Shown piece after piece: positions 56,452 to 64,000 of a stretch of 64,000 nucleotides of DNA. The stretch comes from Pseudomonas quebecensis. GTDB lineage: Bacteria > Pseudomonadota > Gammaproteobacteria > Pseudomonadales > Pseudomonadaceae. The position numbers were made by a program, and so were the translations under genes. How positions within the stretch are numbered: the first letter of the stretch is position 1; every line of letters begins with the position of its first letter. The DNA is taken from assembly GCF_026410085.1 (NCBI RefSeq), contig NZ_CP112866.1, positions 4,091,001 through 4,155,000 of the forward strand, given 5' to 3'. The notes beneath the pieces are model-generated. The model did not search any database. It saw only the letters and a list, made by a program, of their open reading frames with translations, and was not told the DNA's origin.

Positions 56452-57100
56452 TGATCAACTGCCGGCAGAGGGATTGGGCGCGTTCCGGGTCCTGGTGTTC
56501 CACGGCGTCGAGCAGGGCGGTGTGCAGATCGAATACCGCCTGACGACGCGGTGAGGTGTTCAAGGTCTGGCGCAACTGGGCGGCGACGACGCTGGAAAAG
56601 TACTGGTACAGCTCGCTCAACGCAGGGTTGTGGGCGGCGTCCACCAGGCGTTTATGGAACACCAGGTCGGCGCTGATATAGGCCTCCAGGTCACCCTGGT
56701 ACAGCTCGCCGCTGGCCTTGAGCGCCGCACGCACCTGTTCGAGGTCCTGCTCGGTACGGCGCAGCGCCGCCAGGCCGATGGCTTCCACTTCCAGAATCCG
56801 CCGCGTTTCCTGTGCCTGCTCCAACGTGCAATGGGACAGCGCGCGCATCGTGCCCAACGGGTCGGTCATTGAACGCAGGTAACTGCCGTCACCCTGGCGG
56901 ACCTCGATCAACCCCGAAAACGCCAGAACGCGCATGGCCTCGCGCACGGTATTGCGGCTGATGCCGAGTTCAGCGCATAGCTCGGGTTCAGTGGGCAGGC
57001 GTTCGCCGATGGCCCATTTGCCTTCGCTGATGCGCCAGCGCAATTGCTCAAGGGCCTGGTCCACCAGGGAGCGTTTGATCAACGGGGCGATGTCTGTCAT
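56441..57100 (-). CDS. FadR/GntR-family transcriptional regulator
   Basis: 219 residues. The N-terminal GntR winged helix is visible in LRWRISEGKWAIGERLPTEP and LGISRNTVREAMRVLAFSGL, then EVRQGDGSYL. The C-terminal FCD helical domain carries the usual metal-binding histidines around VFHKRLVDAAHNPAL. The ATG at 57100 (MTDIAPLIKRS) is preferred over a TTG 21 bases upstream; neither has a clear ribosome-binding site. It overlaps the MFS gene it probably regulates and is divergent from mqsRA. Confidence 0.88.
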   Translation of the reverse strand: MTDIAPLIKRSLVDQALEQLRWRISEGKWAIGERLPTEPELCAELGISRNTVREAMRVLAFSGLIEVRQGDGSYLRSMTDPLGTMRALSHCTLEQAQETRRILEVEAIGLAALRRTEQDLEQVRAALKASGELYQGDLEAYISADLVFHKRLVDAAHNPALSELYQYFSSVVAAQLRQTLNTSPRRQAVFDLHTALLDAVEHQDPERAQSLCRQLINEP

Positions 57101-57221
57101 GGGTTGCGTGATTTCGTCCAATCATAGGATGAATTTTCCCACAGCCTATTCAGAGTTGCCTACGAACGCAACGCACTAGGGTTCTTAGGCAGGAAAATGA
57201 GCAGTATTTTCCATTGGTAAA

Positions 57222-57240
57222 ATTACCCTTAGAGGGTAAT
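57222..57240 (+). promoter_or_regulatory. MqsA operator palindrome
   Basis: ATTACCCT-TAG-AGGGTAAT is a perfect 19-base palindrome 20 bases upstream of mqsR. It contains the TACCCT-N3-AGGGTA form reported for MqsA binding in Pseudomonas. MqsA, alone or with MqsR, should repress its own operon here. Confidence 0.85.
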
Positions 57241-57259
57241 TATTGGGCTCAGGTGTCTT

Positions 57260-57571
57260 ATGGAAAAGTACACACCTCATCACGACTTGGCGGTGATAAA
57301 GGCGGATGTCAGGCGACTTGGGGAAAAGGCATTTACCTCAACGGCGAAGATCACGGGGAGGAAACTCGGCTTTGAGATCCATGAAATGCAAGAGGTCGTT
57401 TTTCAATTGCAAACCAGGATGTTGTACAAATCGATGACTACCTATGCAGACCATAAGGTCTGGCAGGACGTGTACCACATCAGTTCACACGGCATGGAGA
57501 TTTACATAAAGGTCACTTACGGCTCAGGTGGTAACCCACCGGTAATCTCCTTCAAGGAGTGCAGCTCATGA
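57260..57571 (+). CDS. mqsR: mRNA interferase toxin MqsR
   Basis: 103-residue RelE-fold ribonuclease that cleaves mRNA, in E. coli mainly at GC-containing sites. It begins MEKYTPHHDLAVIKADVRRL. The catalytic-region residues of E. coli MqsR are kept: K in LYKSMTTYADH, Q in WQDVYH, Y in IYIKVTY and K in SFKE. The length is normal, so the toxin appears intact. Unlike most modules the toxin gene precedes the antitoxin, the known mqsRA order. The overlap with mqsA is ATGA. Confidence 0.93.
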   Translation: MEKYTPHHDLAVIKADVRRLGEKAFTSTAKITGRKLGFEIHEMQEVVFQLQTRMLYKSMTTYADHKVWQDVYHISSHGMEIYIKVTYGSGGNPPVISFKECSS

Positions 57572-58050
57572 AAACTCAACAGTGCTTTATATGCGGTACG
57601 CCCGAAGGCATGACTCGGTTCGAGGGCCGTAGCGAGACCATTAGCGTCAAAGGGATGGAGCGTCGTGTCGATGACCTTTCTGGCTGGGAATGCCATGCCT
57701 GCGGCGACGGCATGTATGATCCGGACAGTGCGGAGCGTCACGCAAAAGCTGGTGATGAACTCGTCCAGGCTGCGCGGACAATGATCGGTAACGAGATGAA
57801 ACGTATCCGTCGCAAGCTGCACCTTACCCAAAAAGAAACCGTGCAGCTGTTATCCGGAGGCGGTCACAACGCTTTTTCACGGTATGAGCGCGGTGAGCTT
57901 CTGCCACCGAAGCCACTGGTTCTGTTGATGCGATTGCTCGATCGTCACCCTCATTTGCTCGCCGACGCCAAGGTATTGGCCGAAGGCGCTGACCTGCGGG
58001 GCTTCACTCATACCGTGAACACAGGGCAGAAGGCACTGAAGGCCTGCTGA
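57568..58050 (+). CDS. mqsA: Antitoxin MqsA
   Basis: 160 residues. The N-terminal zinc domain has CFICG and WECHACGDG, providing four cysteines, and neutralises MqsR. The C-terminal XRE helix-turn-helix (KLHLTQKETVQLLSGGGHNA, then FSRYERGELLPP) binds the upstream palindrome. It is about 30 residues longer than E. coli MqsA, with an extra tail LADAKVLAEGADLRGFTHTV. The ATG at 57568 overlaps the mqsR stop codon. Confidence 0.93.
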   Translation: MKTQQCFICGTPEGMTRFEGRSETISVKGMERRVDDLSGWECHACGDGMYDPDSAERHAKAGDELVQAARTMIGNEMKRIRRKLHLTQKETVQLLSGGGHNAFSRYERGELLPPKPLVLLMRLLDRHPHLLADAKVLAEGADLRGFTHTVNTGQKALKAC

Positions 58051-58054
58051 ACAG

Positions 58055-58090
58055 AAACAATAAACCCGGCCAGGCCGGGTTTATTGTTTC
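58055..58090. terminator. Bidirectional terminator between mqsA and aapP
   Basis: A 13-bp perfect stem (CAATAAACCCGGC / GCCGGGTTTATTG) with a CAG loop and T/A-rich flanks. It serves the convergent mqsA and aapP transcripts. Confidence 0.92.
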
Positions 58091-58099
58091 AAGCATCGA

Positions 58100-58864
58100 T
58101 CAATGCAGAATCTGGCTCAAGAACAACTTGGTCCGATCATTCTGCGGGTTGTCGAAGAAGTCATTCGGTGCCGCTTGCTCAACGATCTCGCCCTTGTCCA
58201 TGAAGATCACGCGGTTGGCCACGGTGCGGGCAAAGCCCATCTCGTGGGTCACGCACAACATGGTCATGCCGTCTTCGGCCAGGCCGATCATGGTGTCCAG
58301 CACCTCTTTCACCATTTCCGGGTCGAGTGCCGAAGTCGGCTCATCGAACAGCATGATTTTCGGCTTCATACACAAGGCACGGGCAATCGCCACACGCTGT
58401 TGCTGGCCGCCGGACAACTGCCCCGGAAACTTGTGGGCCTGCTCCGGGATGCGCACGCGCTCCAGGTAGTGCATGGCAATTTCTTCGGCCTTGCGCTTGG
58501 GCATCTTGCGCACCCACATCGGCGCCAGCGTGCAGTTCTGCAGGATGGTCAGGTGCGGGAACAGGTTGAAGTGCTGGAACACCATGCCGACTTCACGGCG
58601 GATCGCTTCGATCTGCTTGAGGTCGTTGGTCAGCTCAACGCCATCGACCACGATGCGGCCCTGCTGATGCTCTTCCAAGCGGTTGAGGCAGCGGATGGTG
58701 GTGGACTTGCCCGAACCCGACGGTCCGCACAGCACGATACGCTCGCCCTGCTTGACGTTCAGGTTGATGTCTTTCAACACGTGGAACTGGCCGTACCACT
58801 TGTTGACGCCCTGCATCTGGATAATGCCTTCAGGGCCCACAGGCTGTTTGATTGCTTCGCTCAT
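58100..58864 (-). CDS. aapP: General L-amino acid ABC transporter, ATP-binding protein
   Basis: 254-residue ATPase that powers the AapJQMP importer. The Walker A motif is GPSGSGKST, the signature LSGGQQQR, Walker [15 protein letters not shown], and the H-loop VTHEMGF. The start [20 protein letters not shown] was chosen at 58864, 11 bases after aapM; the open frame extends upstream into aapM. It is the last gene of the operon before a strong terminator. Confidence 0.95.
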   Translation of the reverse strand: MSEAIKQPVGPEGIIQMQGVNKWYGQFHVLKDINLNVKQGERIVLCGPSGSGKSTTIRCLNRLEEHQQGRIVVDGVELTNDLKQIEAIRREVGMVFQHFNLFPHLTILQNCTLAPMWVRKMPKRKAEEIAMHYLERVRIPEQAHKFPGQLSGGQQQRVAIARALCMKPKIMLFDEPTSALDPEMVKEVLDTMIGLAEDGMTMLCVTHEMGFARTVANRVIFMDKGEIVEQAAPNDFFDNPQNDRTKLFLSQILH

Positions 58865-58875
58865 CAAAAGAACTC

Positions 58876-59973
58876 CTAACGCTTGTGGCCTGTGTCGAGC
58901 TTGCGTTCCAGATGCATGGAATAGCGCGACATACCAAAACAGAAAATCCAGAACACCAGGGCGGCGAACACGTAGCCTTCGGTGGCCATGCCCAGCCATT
59001 TGGGGTCGGCGGCGGCTTGCTTGACGCTGTTGAGCAGGTCGAACAGGCCGATGATGATCACCAGGCTGGTGTCCTTGAACAGCGCGATGAAGGTGTTGAC
59101 GATCCCTGGGATCACCAGCTTCAGCGCTTGCGGCAGGATCACCAGGCCCATGCTGCGCCAGTAACCCAGGCCCATCGCCGCGGCAGCTTCGTACTGCCCT
59201 TTAGGGATGGCCTGCAAGCCGCCGCGCACCACTTCGGCGACGTAGGCCGACTGGAACAGGATCACACCGATCAGCGCCCGCAGCAGCTTGTCAAAGTTCA
59301 TGCCTTCGGGCAGGAACAACGGCAGCATTACCGAGGACATAAACAGTACGGTGATCAGCGGCACGCCGCGCCAGAACTCGATGAACGTCACGCAGACCAC
59401 ACGAATCGCCGGCATGTTCGAACGTCGCCCCAAGGCCAGCACGATGCCCAGCGGCAAGGCGCCGGCGATACCGACGGTGGCGATCACCAGGGTCAACATC
59501 AGGCCGCCCCATTGGCTGGTGGCCACGGTGGCCAGGCCAAACACACCGCCATGCAGCAGGAAGAAGGCGATGATCGGGTACAACACCAGGAAGCCCAGCC
59601 CGTAGATCGCCTTGCGCGGGAAGCGCGAGATGAACAACGGTGCCACGCCGACGATGGCCAGCCACACGGTCAGGTCCACGCGCCAGCGCAGGTCGCCGGG
59701 GTAGTAGCCGTACATGAACTGCCCGAAGCGCTGTTGGATGAACACCCAGCAGGCGCCCTCCTTGGTGCAGTCGGCGCGGGTAGTGCCGACCCAGTTGGCA
59801 TCCAGGATGGCCCAATGCAGGATCGGCGGCACCACCAGGTACACCAAGTAGATCGACAGCAAGGTCAGCAGGGTGTTGAGCCAACTGGAAAACAGGTTGG
59901 CGCGCATCCATGCCATCGGCCCGAAGACTTTGCTCGGCGGCGGCGTATCAGGTTTGAAAGTATGCGAACTCAT
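58876..59973 (-). CDS. aapM: General L-amino acid ABC transporter, permease
   Basis: 365-residue inner-membrane permease of the HisMQ type. The first helix lies near residues 30-52 and a long periplasmic loop follows ([14 protein letters not shown]), typical of AapM. The last five helices contain the EAA coupling motif around [20 protein letters not shown] and [20 protein letters not shown], which contacts AapP. The start ATG at 59973 is 10 bases after aapQ. Confidence 0.94.
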   Translation of the reverse strand: MSSHTFKPDTPPPSKVFGPMAWMRANLFSSWLNTLLTLLSIYLVYLVVPPILHWAILDANWVGTTRADCTKEGACWVFIQQRFGQFMYGYYPGDLRWRVDLTVWLAIVGVAPLFISRFPRKAIYGLGFLVLYPIIAFFLLHGGVFGLATVATSQWGGLMLTLVIATVGIAGALPLGIVLALGRRSNMPAIRVVCVTFIEFWRGVPLITVLFMSSVMLPLFLPEGMNFDKLLRALIGVILFQSAYVAEVVRGGLQAIPKGQYEAAAAMGLGYWRSMGLVILPQALKLVIPGIVNTFIALFKDTSLVIIIGLFDLLNSVKQAAADPKWLGMATEGYVFAALVFWIFCFGMSRYSMHLERKLDTGHKR

Positions 59974-59983
59974 GTGCGTTTCC

Positions 59984-61165
59984 TCACCGCTCGATCAGCG
60001 CAATGCGCTTGTTGTACCAGTTCATCAGCAGAGAAATGCTGATGCTGATCGCCAGGTACACGCTCATGGTGATGGCAATGACTTCGATCGCCTGGCCGGT
60101 CTGGTTAAGCACCGTGCCGGCGAACAGCGAAACCATTTCCGGGTAACCGATACCGGCGGCCAACGACGAGTTCTTCGCCAGGTTGAGGTATTGGCTGGTC
60201 AGCGGCGGAATAATCACCCGCAGCGCCTGCGGGATGATGACCTTGCGCAGCGTGGGACCGTTGCGCAGGCCCAGGGAGCGAGCGGCTTCGGTCTGGCCGT
60301 GGCTGACGGACTTGATGCCCGAGCGCACGATCTCGGCGATAAACGCCGCCGTGTACACCGTCAACGCCAGGGTCAATGCCAGCAGTTCGGGGATCAATAC
60401 CCAGCCGCCGACGAAGTTGAAGCCCTGCAGCTTGGGCATTTCCCAATGCAGCGGTGCGCCGAAGATCAACGCGCACAGCGCCGGGATCAGCACGAACAGC
60501 GCCAGGCCCGCCCAGAATTTATGGAACGGAACGCCCGTGGCTTCAAATCGCTTGTTGGCCCAGCGCGCCATCAGCACGATTGCCACGATGGCCAGCACCA
60601 TGCTCGCCACGAACGGCCAGAAACCATCAGCGGCGAGCGCTGCCGGCATATTCAGACCACGGCTGCTGACAAAGAAGGTGTCGCCGAAATTATGGCTGTT
60701 ACGCGGCCCTGGCATGGTCAGGAACACCGCGAAGTACCAGAACAGGATCTGCAACAGCGGCGGAATGTTGCGGAAGATTTCCACGTACACCGTCGCCAGC
60801 TTGTTGATCATCCAGTTCGACGACAAGCGCGCCACGCCGACGATAAAGCCGAGCAGGGTCGCCAGGATCACGCCGATGAACGTCACCAGCAAGGTGTTGA
60901 GCAAGCCGATCACAAACACCCGGGCATAGCTGTCCGATTCGGTGTAGTCGATCAAATGCTGCGCGATGCCGAAGCCGGCACTGCGTTCAAGAAAGTCGAA
61001 ACCCGAGGTGATGCCCCGGTGCTGAAGGTTAGTCTGGGTATTGTTGAAGAGGTACCAGCCCAGCGAGACCACCGCCACAATCGTGATGATCTGGAAGAGC
61101 CACGCACGCACTTTGGGGTCGCTGAAGCTGAGCTTCTGCTTGGGTGCGCCGATTTGATTTTGCAT
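59984..61165 (-). CDS. aapQ: General L-amino acid ABC transporter, permease
   Basis: 393-residue partner permease of AapM. The N-terminal helix (AWLFQIITIVAVVSLGWYLF) is followed by an extended loop and further helices. The EAA motif is GQTEAARSLGLRNGPTLRKV, then IIPQALRVIIPPLTSQYLNL. About 70 bases separate it from aapJ. This gap may allow the binding protein to be made in excess, as in many importers. Confidence 0.94.
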   Translation of the reverse strand: MQNQIGAPKQKLSFSDPKVRAWLFQIITIVAVVSLGWYLFNNTQTNLQHRGITSGFDFLERSAGFGIAQHLIDYTESDSYARVFVIGLLNTLLVTFIGVILATLLGFIVGVARLSSNWMINKLATVYVEIFRNIPPLLQILFWYFAVFLTMPGPRNSHNFGDTFFVSSRGLNMPAALAADGFWPFVASMVLAIVAIVLMARWANKRFEATGVPFHKFWAGLALFVLIPALCALIFGAPLHWEMPKLQGFNFVGGWVLIPELLALTLALTVYTAAFIAEIVRSGIKSVSHGQTEAARSLGLRNGPTLRKVIIPQALRVIIPPLTSQYLNLAKNSSLAAGIGYPEMVSLFAGTVLNQTGQAIEVIAITMSVYLAISISISLLMNWYNKRIALIER

Positions 61166-61237
61166 GAAGTGCCCCGGAAAGAATGGAACAGAACATCACC
61201 CGGCGGTTGGCCCACCGGGTGACAGAACCATCAGCGA

Positions 61238-62269
61238 TCAGCGCACAGGCGGTGCGTATTGAATGCCGCCGTTGTTCCACAGTGCGTTCAGGCCACGGTC
61301 GATTTCCAGCGGGGTGCTCTTGCCCAGGTTGCGCTCGAACACTTCACCGTAGTTACCGACTTGCTTGACGATTTGTACGACCCAGTCCTTCTTCACTTTC
61401 AGGTCTTTGCCGTATTCGCCGTCCGCGCCGAGCAGGCGGGCCACGTCCGGGTTCTTGGTGGACTTGGCTTCAGCTTCGACGTTTTTCGAGGTGATACCGG
61501 CTTCTTCAGCGTTGAGCATGGCGTAGCCTACCCAGCGCACGATAGCCAGCCACTCGTCGTCGCCGTTACGCACGACCGGGCCCAGCGGCTCCTTGGAGAT
61601 GGTTTCCGGCAATACGACATAGTCCTTCGGCGAGGCCAGCTTGCTGCGCTGGGCGAACAGTTGGGACTTGTCGGAGGTCAGCACGTCGCAACGCCCGGAT
61701 TCCAGCGACTTGGCGCTTTCGTCGGAGGTGTCGAAGGTGATCGGGGTGTATTTCAGACCGTTGCCACGGAAGTAGTCGGAAACGTTCAGTTCGGTGGTGG
61801 TACCGGCCTGGATGCAGATGGTTGCACCGTCCAGTTCCTTGGCGCTTTTTACGCCCAGCTTGTTGTTAACCAGAAAGCCGATGCCGTCGTAGTAGGTAAT
61901 GAAACCTGGAAATTTCAGGCCCATGCCGGCGTCGCGGGAGCTGGTCATGGTGGTGTTACGGGACAGAATGTCGACTTCGCCCGATTGCAGCGCGGTGAAA
62001 CGCTCCTTGGCATTCAACTGGCTGAATTTGACCTTGGTCGCGTCGCCGAATACGGCAGCCGCCACAGCGCGGCACACGTCAGCGTCGATCCCCAGGATCT
62101 TGCCGCTGGCATCCGGTACCGAGAAACCCGGCAAGCCGTCACTCACGCCACATTGCACAAAGCCTTTCTTCTGCACGGCGTCCAGGGTAGCGCCGGCTTG
62201 GGCGAAACCGCTGACACCCAATACAGCGGCCGCGCAAACGATGGCCAGGGTGGATTTCAAAACCTTCAT
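61238..62269 (-). CDS. aapJ: General L-amino acid ABC transporter, substrate-binding protein
   Basis: 343-residue periplasmic binding protein. The signal peptide is MKVLKSTLAIVCAAAVLGVS and GFAQA. The mature part begins GATLDAVQKKGFVQCGVSDG and shows GLPGFSVPDASGKILGIDAD, the AapJ/BztA signature. It binds glutamate, aspartate and other L-amino acids broadly. It is the first gene of aapJQMP, with a good GGAGG ribosome-binding site, a sigma-54 promoter and an AACAAGAG motif in the leader that resembles a Crc/Hfq site. Confidence 0.96.
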   Translation of the reverse strand: MKVLKSTLAIVCAAAVLGVSGFAQAGATLDAVQKKGFVQCGVSDGLPGFSVPDASGKILGIDADVCRAVAAAVFGDATKVKFSQLNAKERFTALQSGEVDILSRNTTMTSSRDAGMGLKFPGFITYYDGIGFLVNNKLGVKSAKELDGATICIQAGTTTELNVSDYFRGNGLKYTPITFDTSDESAKSLESGRCDVLTSDKSQLFAQRSKLASPKDYVVLPETISKEPLGPVVRNGDDEWLAIVRWVGYAMLNAEEAGITSKNVEAEAKSTKNPDVARLLGADGEYGKDLKVKKDWVVQIVKQVGNYGEVFERNLGKSTPLEIDRGLNALWNNGGIQYAPPVR

Positions 62270-62463
62270 TCAAACCTCCAGTTGCTCTTGTTGTGTCGGA
62301 GCTCGAACCCCACCGCACCCTTTTGAGGCGACCTTGACCCGTGTTGGCTTTTTTTGGGGTCAAACAGTAAGAGGCTGTCGCTGTAAGTCCAGTTGCTATC
62401 CCGAAAGCGGCAGTCACTGATAGTGTTACCGTCACGGAAGAGACCTGACATCGACATGTGCAT
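62270..62463 (-). promoter_or_regulatory. Long 5' leader of aapJ
   Basis: From the sigma-54 promoter to the aapJ ATG there are about 185 transcribed, non-coding bases. A stem TTGACCC/GGGTCAA (62366-62333) encloses an A-rich loop. Near the ribosome-binding site GGAGG (about 62277) is ACAACAAGAGCAAC, a near match to the AANAANAA Crc/Hfq motif. I see no open reading frame of note. Confidence 0.5.
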
Positions 62464-62480
62464 AGCAAGCGCCGTACCAG
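62464..62480 (-). promoter_or_regulatory. Sigma-54 promoter of aapJQMP
   Basis: On the minus strand CTGGTACGGCGCTTGCT fits the YTGGCACG-N4-TTGCW consensus with a single clear mismatch (TGGTAC for TGGCAC). GG (-24) and GC (-12) elements are intact with correct spacing. Nitrogen or glutamate-responsive activation through an enhancer-binding protein is expected. Confidence 0.75.
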
Positions 62481-62554
62481 AGTGAGGACGGAGTTGCTTC
62501 AACCTATGGTCAAGCACTAAAGAGTCAAACTTGCGACATTTTCGTAACAGATAA

Positions 62555-63271
<717 letters not shown>

Positions 63272-63373
63272 AAGCCTGGCGTTATGTAGCCGTATGACAG
63301 ACGCACTACGCCGCGCCCGTTTCTTGCATTACACTGGCCGGCGTATATTCCTTAACCAATTAATGAGATCACC

Positions 63374-64000
63374 GTGCTCGAAGCACTCAAGAAGATGTTC
63401 GGCAAAAGCGAGGCTGAGCCGCTCGCGCCTGTTCCCAGCGCCCCTGTCCCGACACACGGCAGCCGCAGTGACGGTCAACAGCCCGGCCGGACCGCACCTG
63501 CCGTCCAGCCCGATAAGCCGACGGTGATGGCGCCCCAACAGGCAACGCCTGCTCAAGCCGCCCCAGCCCCTCAGCCCAAGGCCCCACGGCGTGAACGCGC
63601 GCCCAAACCGCCGGTCATCCCGTGGAAACTCGAAGACTTCGTCGTCGAACCTCAGGAAGGCAAGACCCGCTTCCATGATTTCAAGCTGGCCCCGGAACTG
63701 ATGCATGCCATCCAGGACCTGGGTTTCCCGTACTGCACACCGATCCAGGCGCAGGTGCTGGGCTTTACCCTGGCCGGCAAAGACGCCATCGGCCGCGCCC
63801 AGACCGGCACGGGCAAGACCGCTGCGTTCCTGATCTCGATCATCACCCAGTTACTGCAAACGCCGCCGCCCAAAGAGCGCTACATGGGTGAACCGCGCGC
63901 GCTGATCATCGCCCCGACCCGCGAACTGGTGGTGCAGATCGCCAAGGACGCCGCCGACCTGACCAAGTACACCGGCCTCAACGTCATGACGTTCGTCGGC
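63374..64000 (+). CDS. rhlB: ATP-dependent RNA helicase RhlB (5' part, cut by the window end)
   Basis: DEAD-box helicase that assists RNA degradation. The gene starts at a GTG (63374), reading [20 protein letters not shown]. An N-terminal Pro/Ala/Gln-rich linker of about 75 residues, longer than in E. coli, precedes the helicase core. The core starts with the Q motif ([14 protein letters not shown]) and motif I (AQTGTGKT). The fragment ends after motif Ia ([10 protein letters not shown]); the remainder, including DEAD, lies beyond the window. A clear Shine-Dalgarno is lacking (only GAG in TGAGATCACC). Confidence 0.93.
   Translation, partial: MLEALKKMFGKSEAEPLAPVPSAPVPTHGSRSDGQQPGRTAPAVQPDKPTVMAPQQATPAQAAPAPQPKAPRRERAPKPPVIPWKLEDFVVEPQEGKTRFHDFKLAPELMHAIQDLGFPYCTPIQAQVLGFTLAGKDAIGRAQTGTGKTAAFLISIITQLLQTPPPKERYMGEPRALIIAPTRELVVQIAKDAADLTKYTGLNVMTFVG

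Overview
The window looks like chromosomal DNA of a Pseudomonas of the P. fluorescens group. The reasons are high GC, Pseudomonas-type gene neighbourhoods (lepA-lepB-rnc-era, lptFG-pepA-holC-valS, hmgA-fahA-maiA with a divergent IclR regulator, aapJQMP), REP elements with the GGGGCTTGCCCC core, and DUF3509, DUF6124, DUF3649 and DUF3325 genes that are typical of the genus. I see no rRNA, tRNA, CRISPR array, transposase or prophage. The window ends inside rhlB.

Layout. 0-7 kb (minus strand): housekeeping block era, rnc, lepB, lepA, then lptG and lptF. 7-13.6 kb (plus): pepA, holC, a small conserved gene, valS, rlmF. 13.7-15.7 kb: an HU-type gene, yejK/ndpA and a membrane-tethered glutaredoxin. 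15.7-23.5 kb: an iron-uptake locus of two divergent operons that share a Fur-like box. The minus-strand operon carries DUF3649, PepSY and DUF3325 membrane proteins plus an ECF sigma/FecR pair. The plus-strand operon is fecI-fecR-fecA (ferric citrate type). 23.5-33.8 kb: LysR/MFS, a RaiA-like ribosome factor, LysR/sdaA, DUF3509/psiE, a decayed ParDE-type toxin-antitoxin pair, DUF6124 with a structured leader, LexA-controlled yebG, a leucine-dehydrogenase-like gene lacking its catalytic lysine, and a SirB1-family gene. 33.9-39.4 kb: the homogentisate branch of tyrosine/phenylalanine catabolism (transporter, maiA, fahA, hmgA) with divergent hmgR. 39.4-45.3 kb: dacB, an STN-type TonB siderophore receptor, and GST, GIY-YIG and NTF2-like genes.

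45.4-55.2 kb is the most distinctive accessory island: a NarL-type response regulator and a free-standing receiver-HPt protein, divergent from a chaperone-usher fimbrial operon. That operon has four tandem DUF1120 subunits, a chaperone, an usher, a two-domain DUF1120 putative tip adhesin, and a fifth single-domain subunit. 55.2-58 kb: a CynX/NimT-type MFS transporter with a FadR-like regulator, and an intact mqsRA toxin-antitoxin module behind a perfect operator. 58-64 kb: the aapJQMP amino-acid ABC transporter with a sigma-54 promoter, a carboxylesterase and the start of rhlB.

How the parts connect. The iron locus is a cell-surface signalling system: receptor STN domain to FecR to FecI. The extra sigma/FecR pair lacks its own receptor, and the STN receptor at 41-43 kb lacks a sigma/FecR pair. 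The fimbrial operon is probably switched by the adjacent two-component pieces, whose sensor kinase must lie elsewhere. Several operators are readable in the sequence: LexA, Fur, MqsA, HmgR, two probable LysR sites, a Crc/Hfq motif and a sigma-54 promoter. All functions are inferred from translated sequence and remembered family features; no database search was run.
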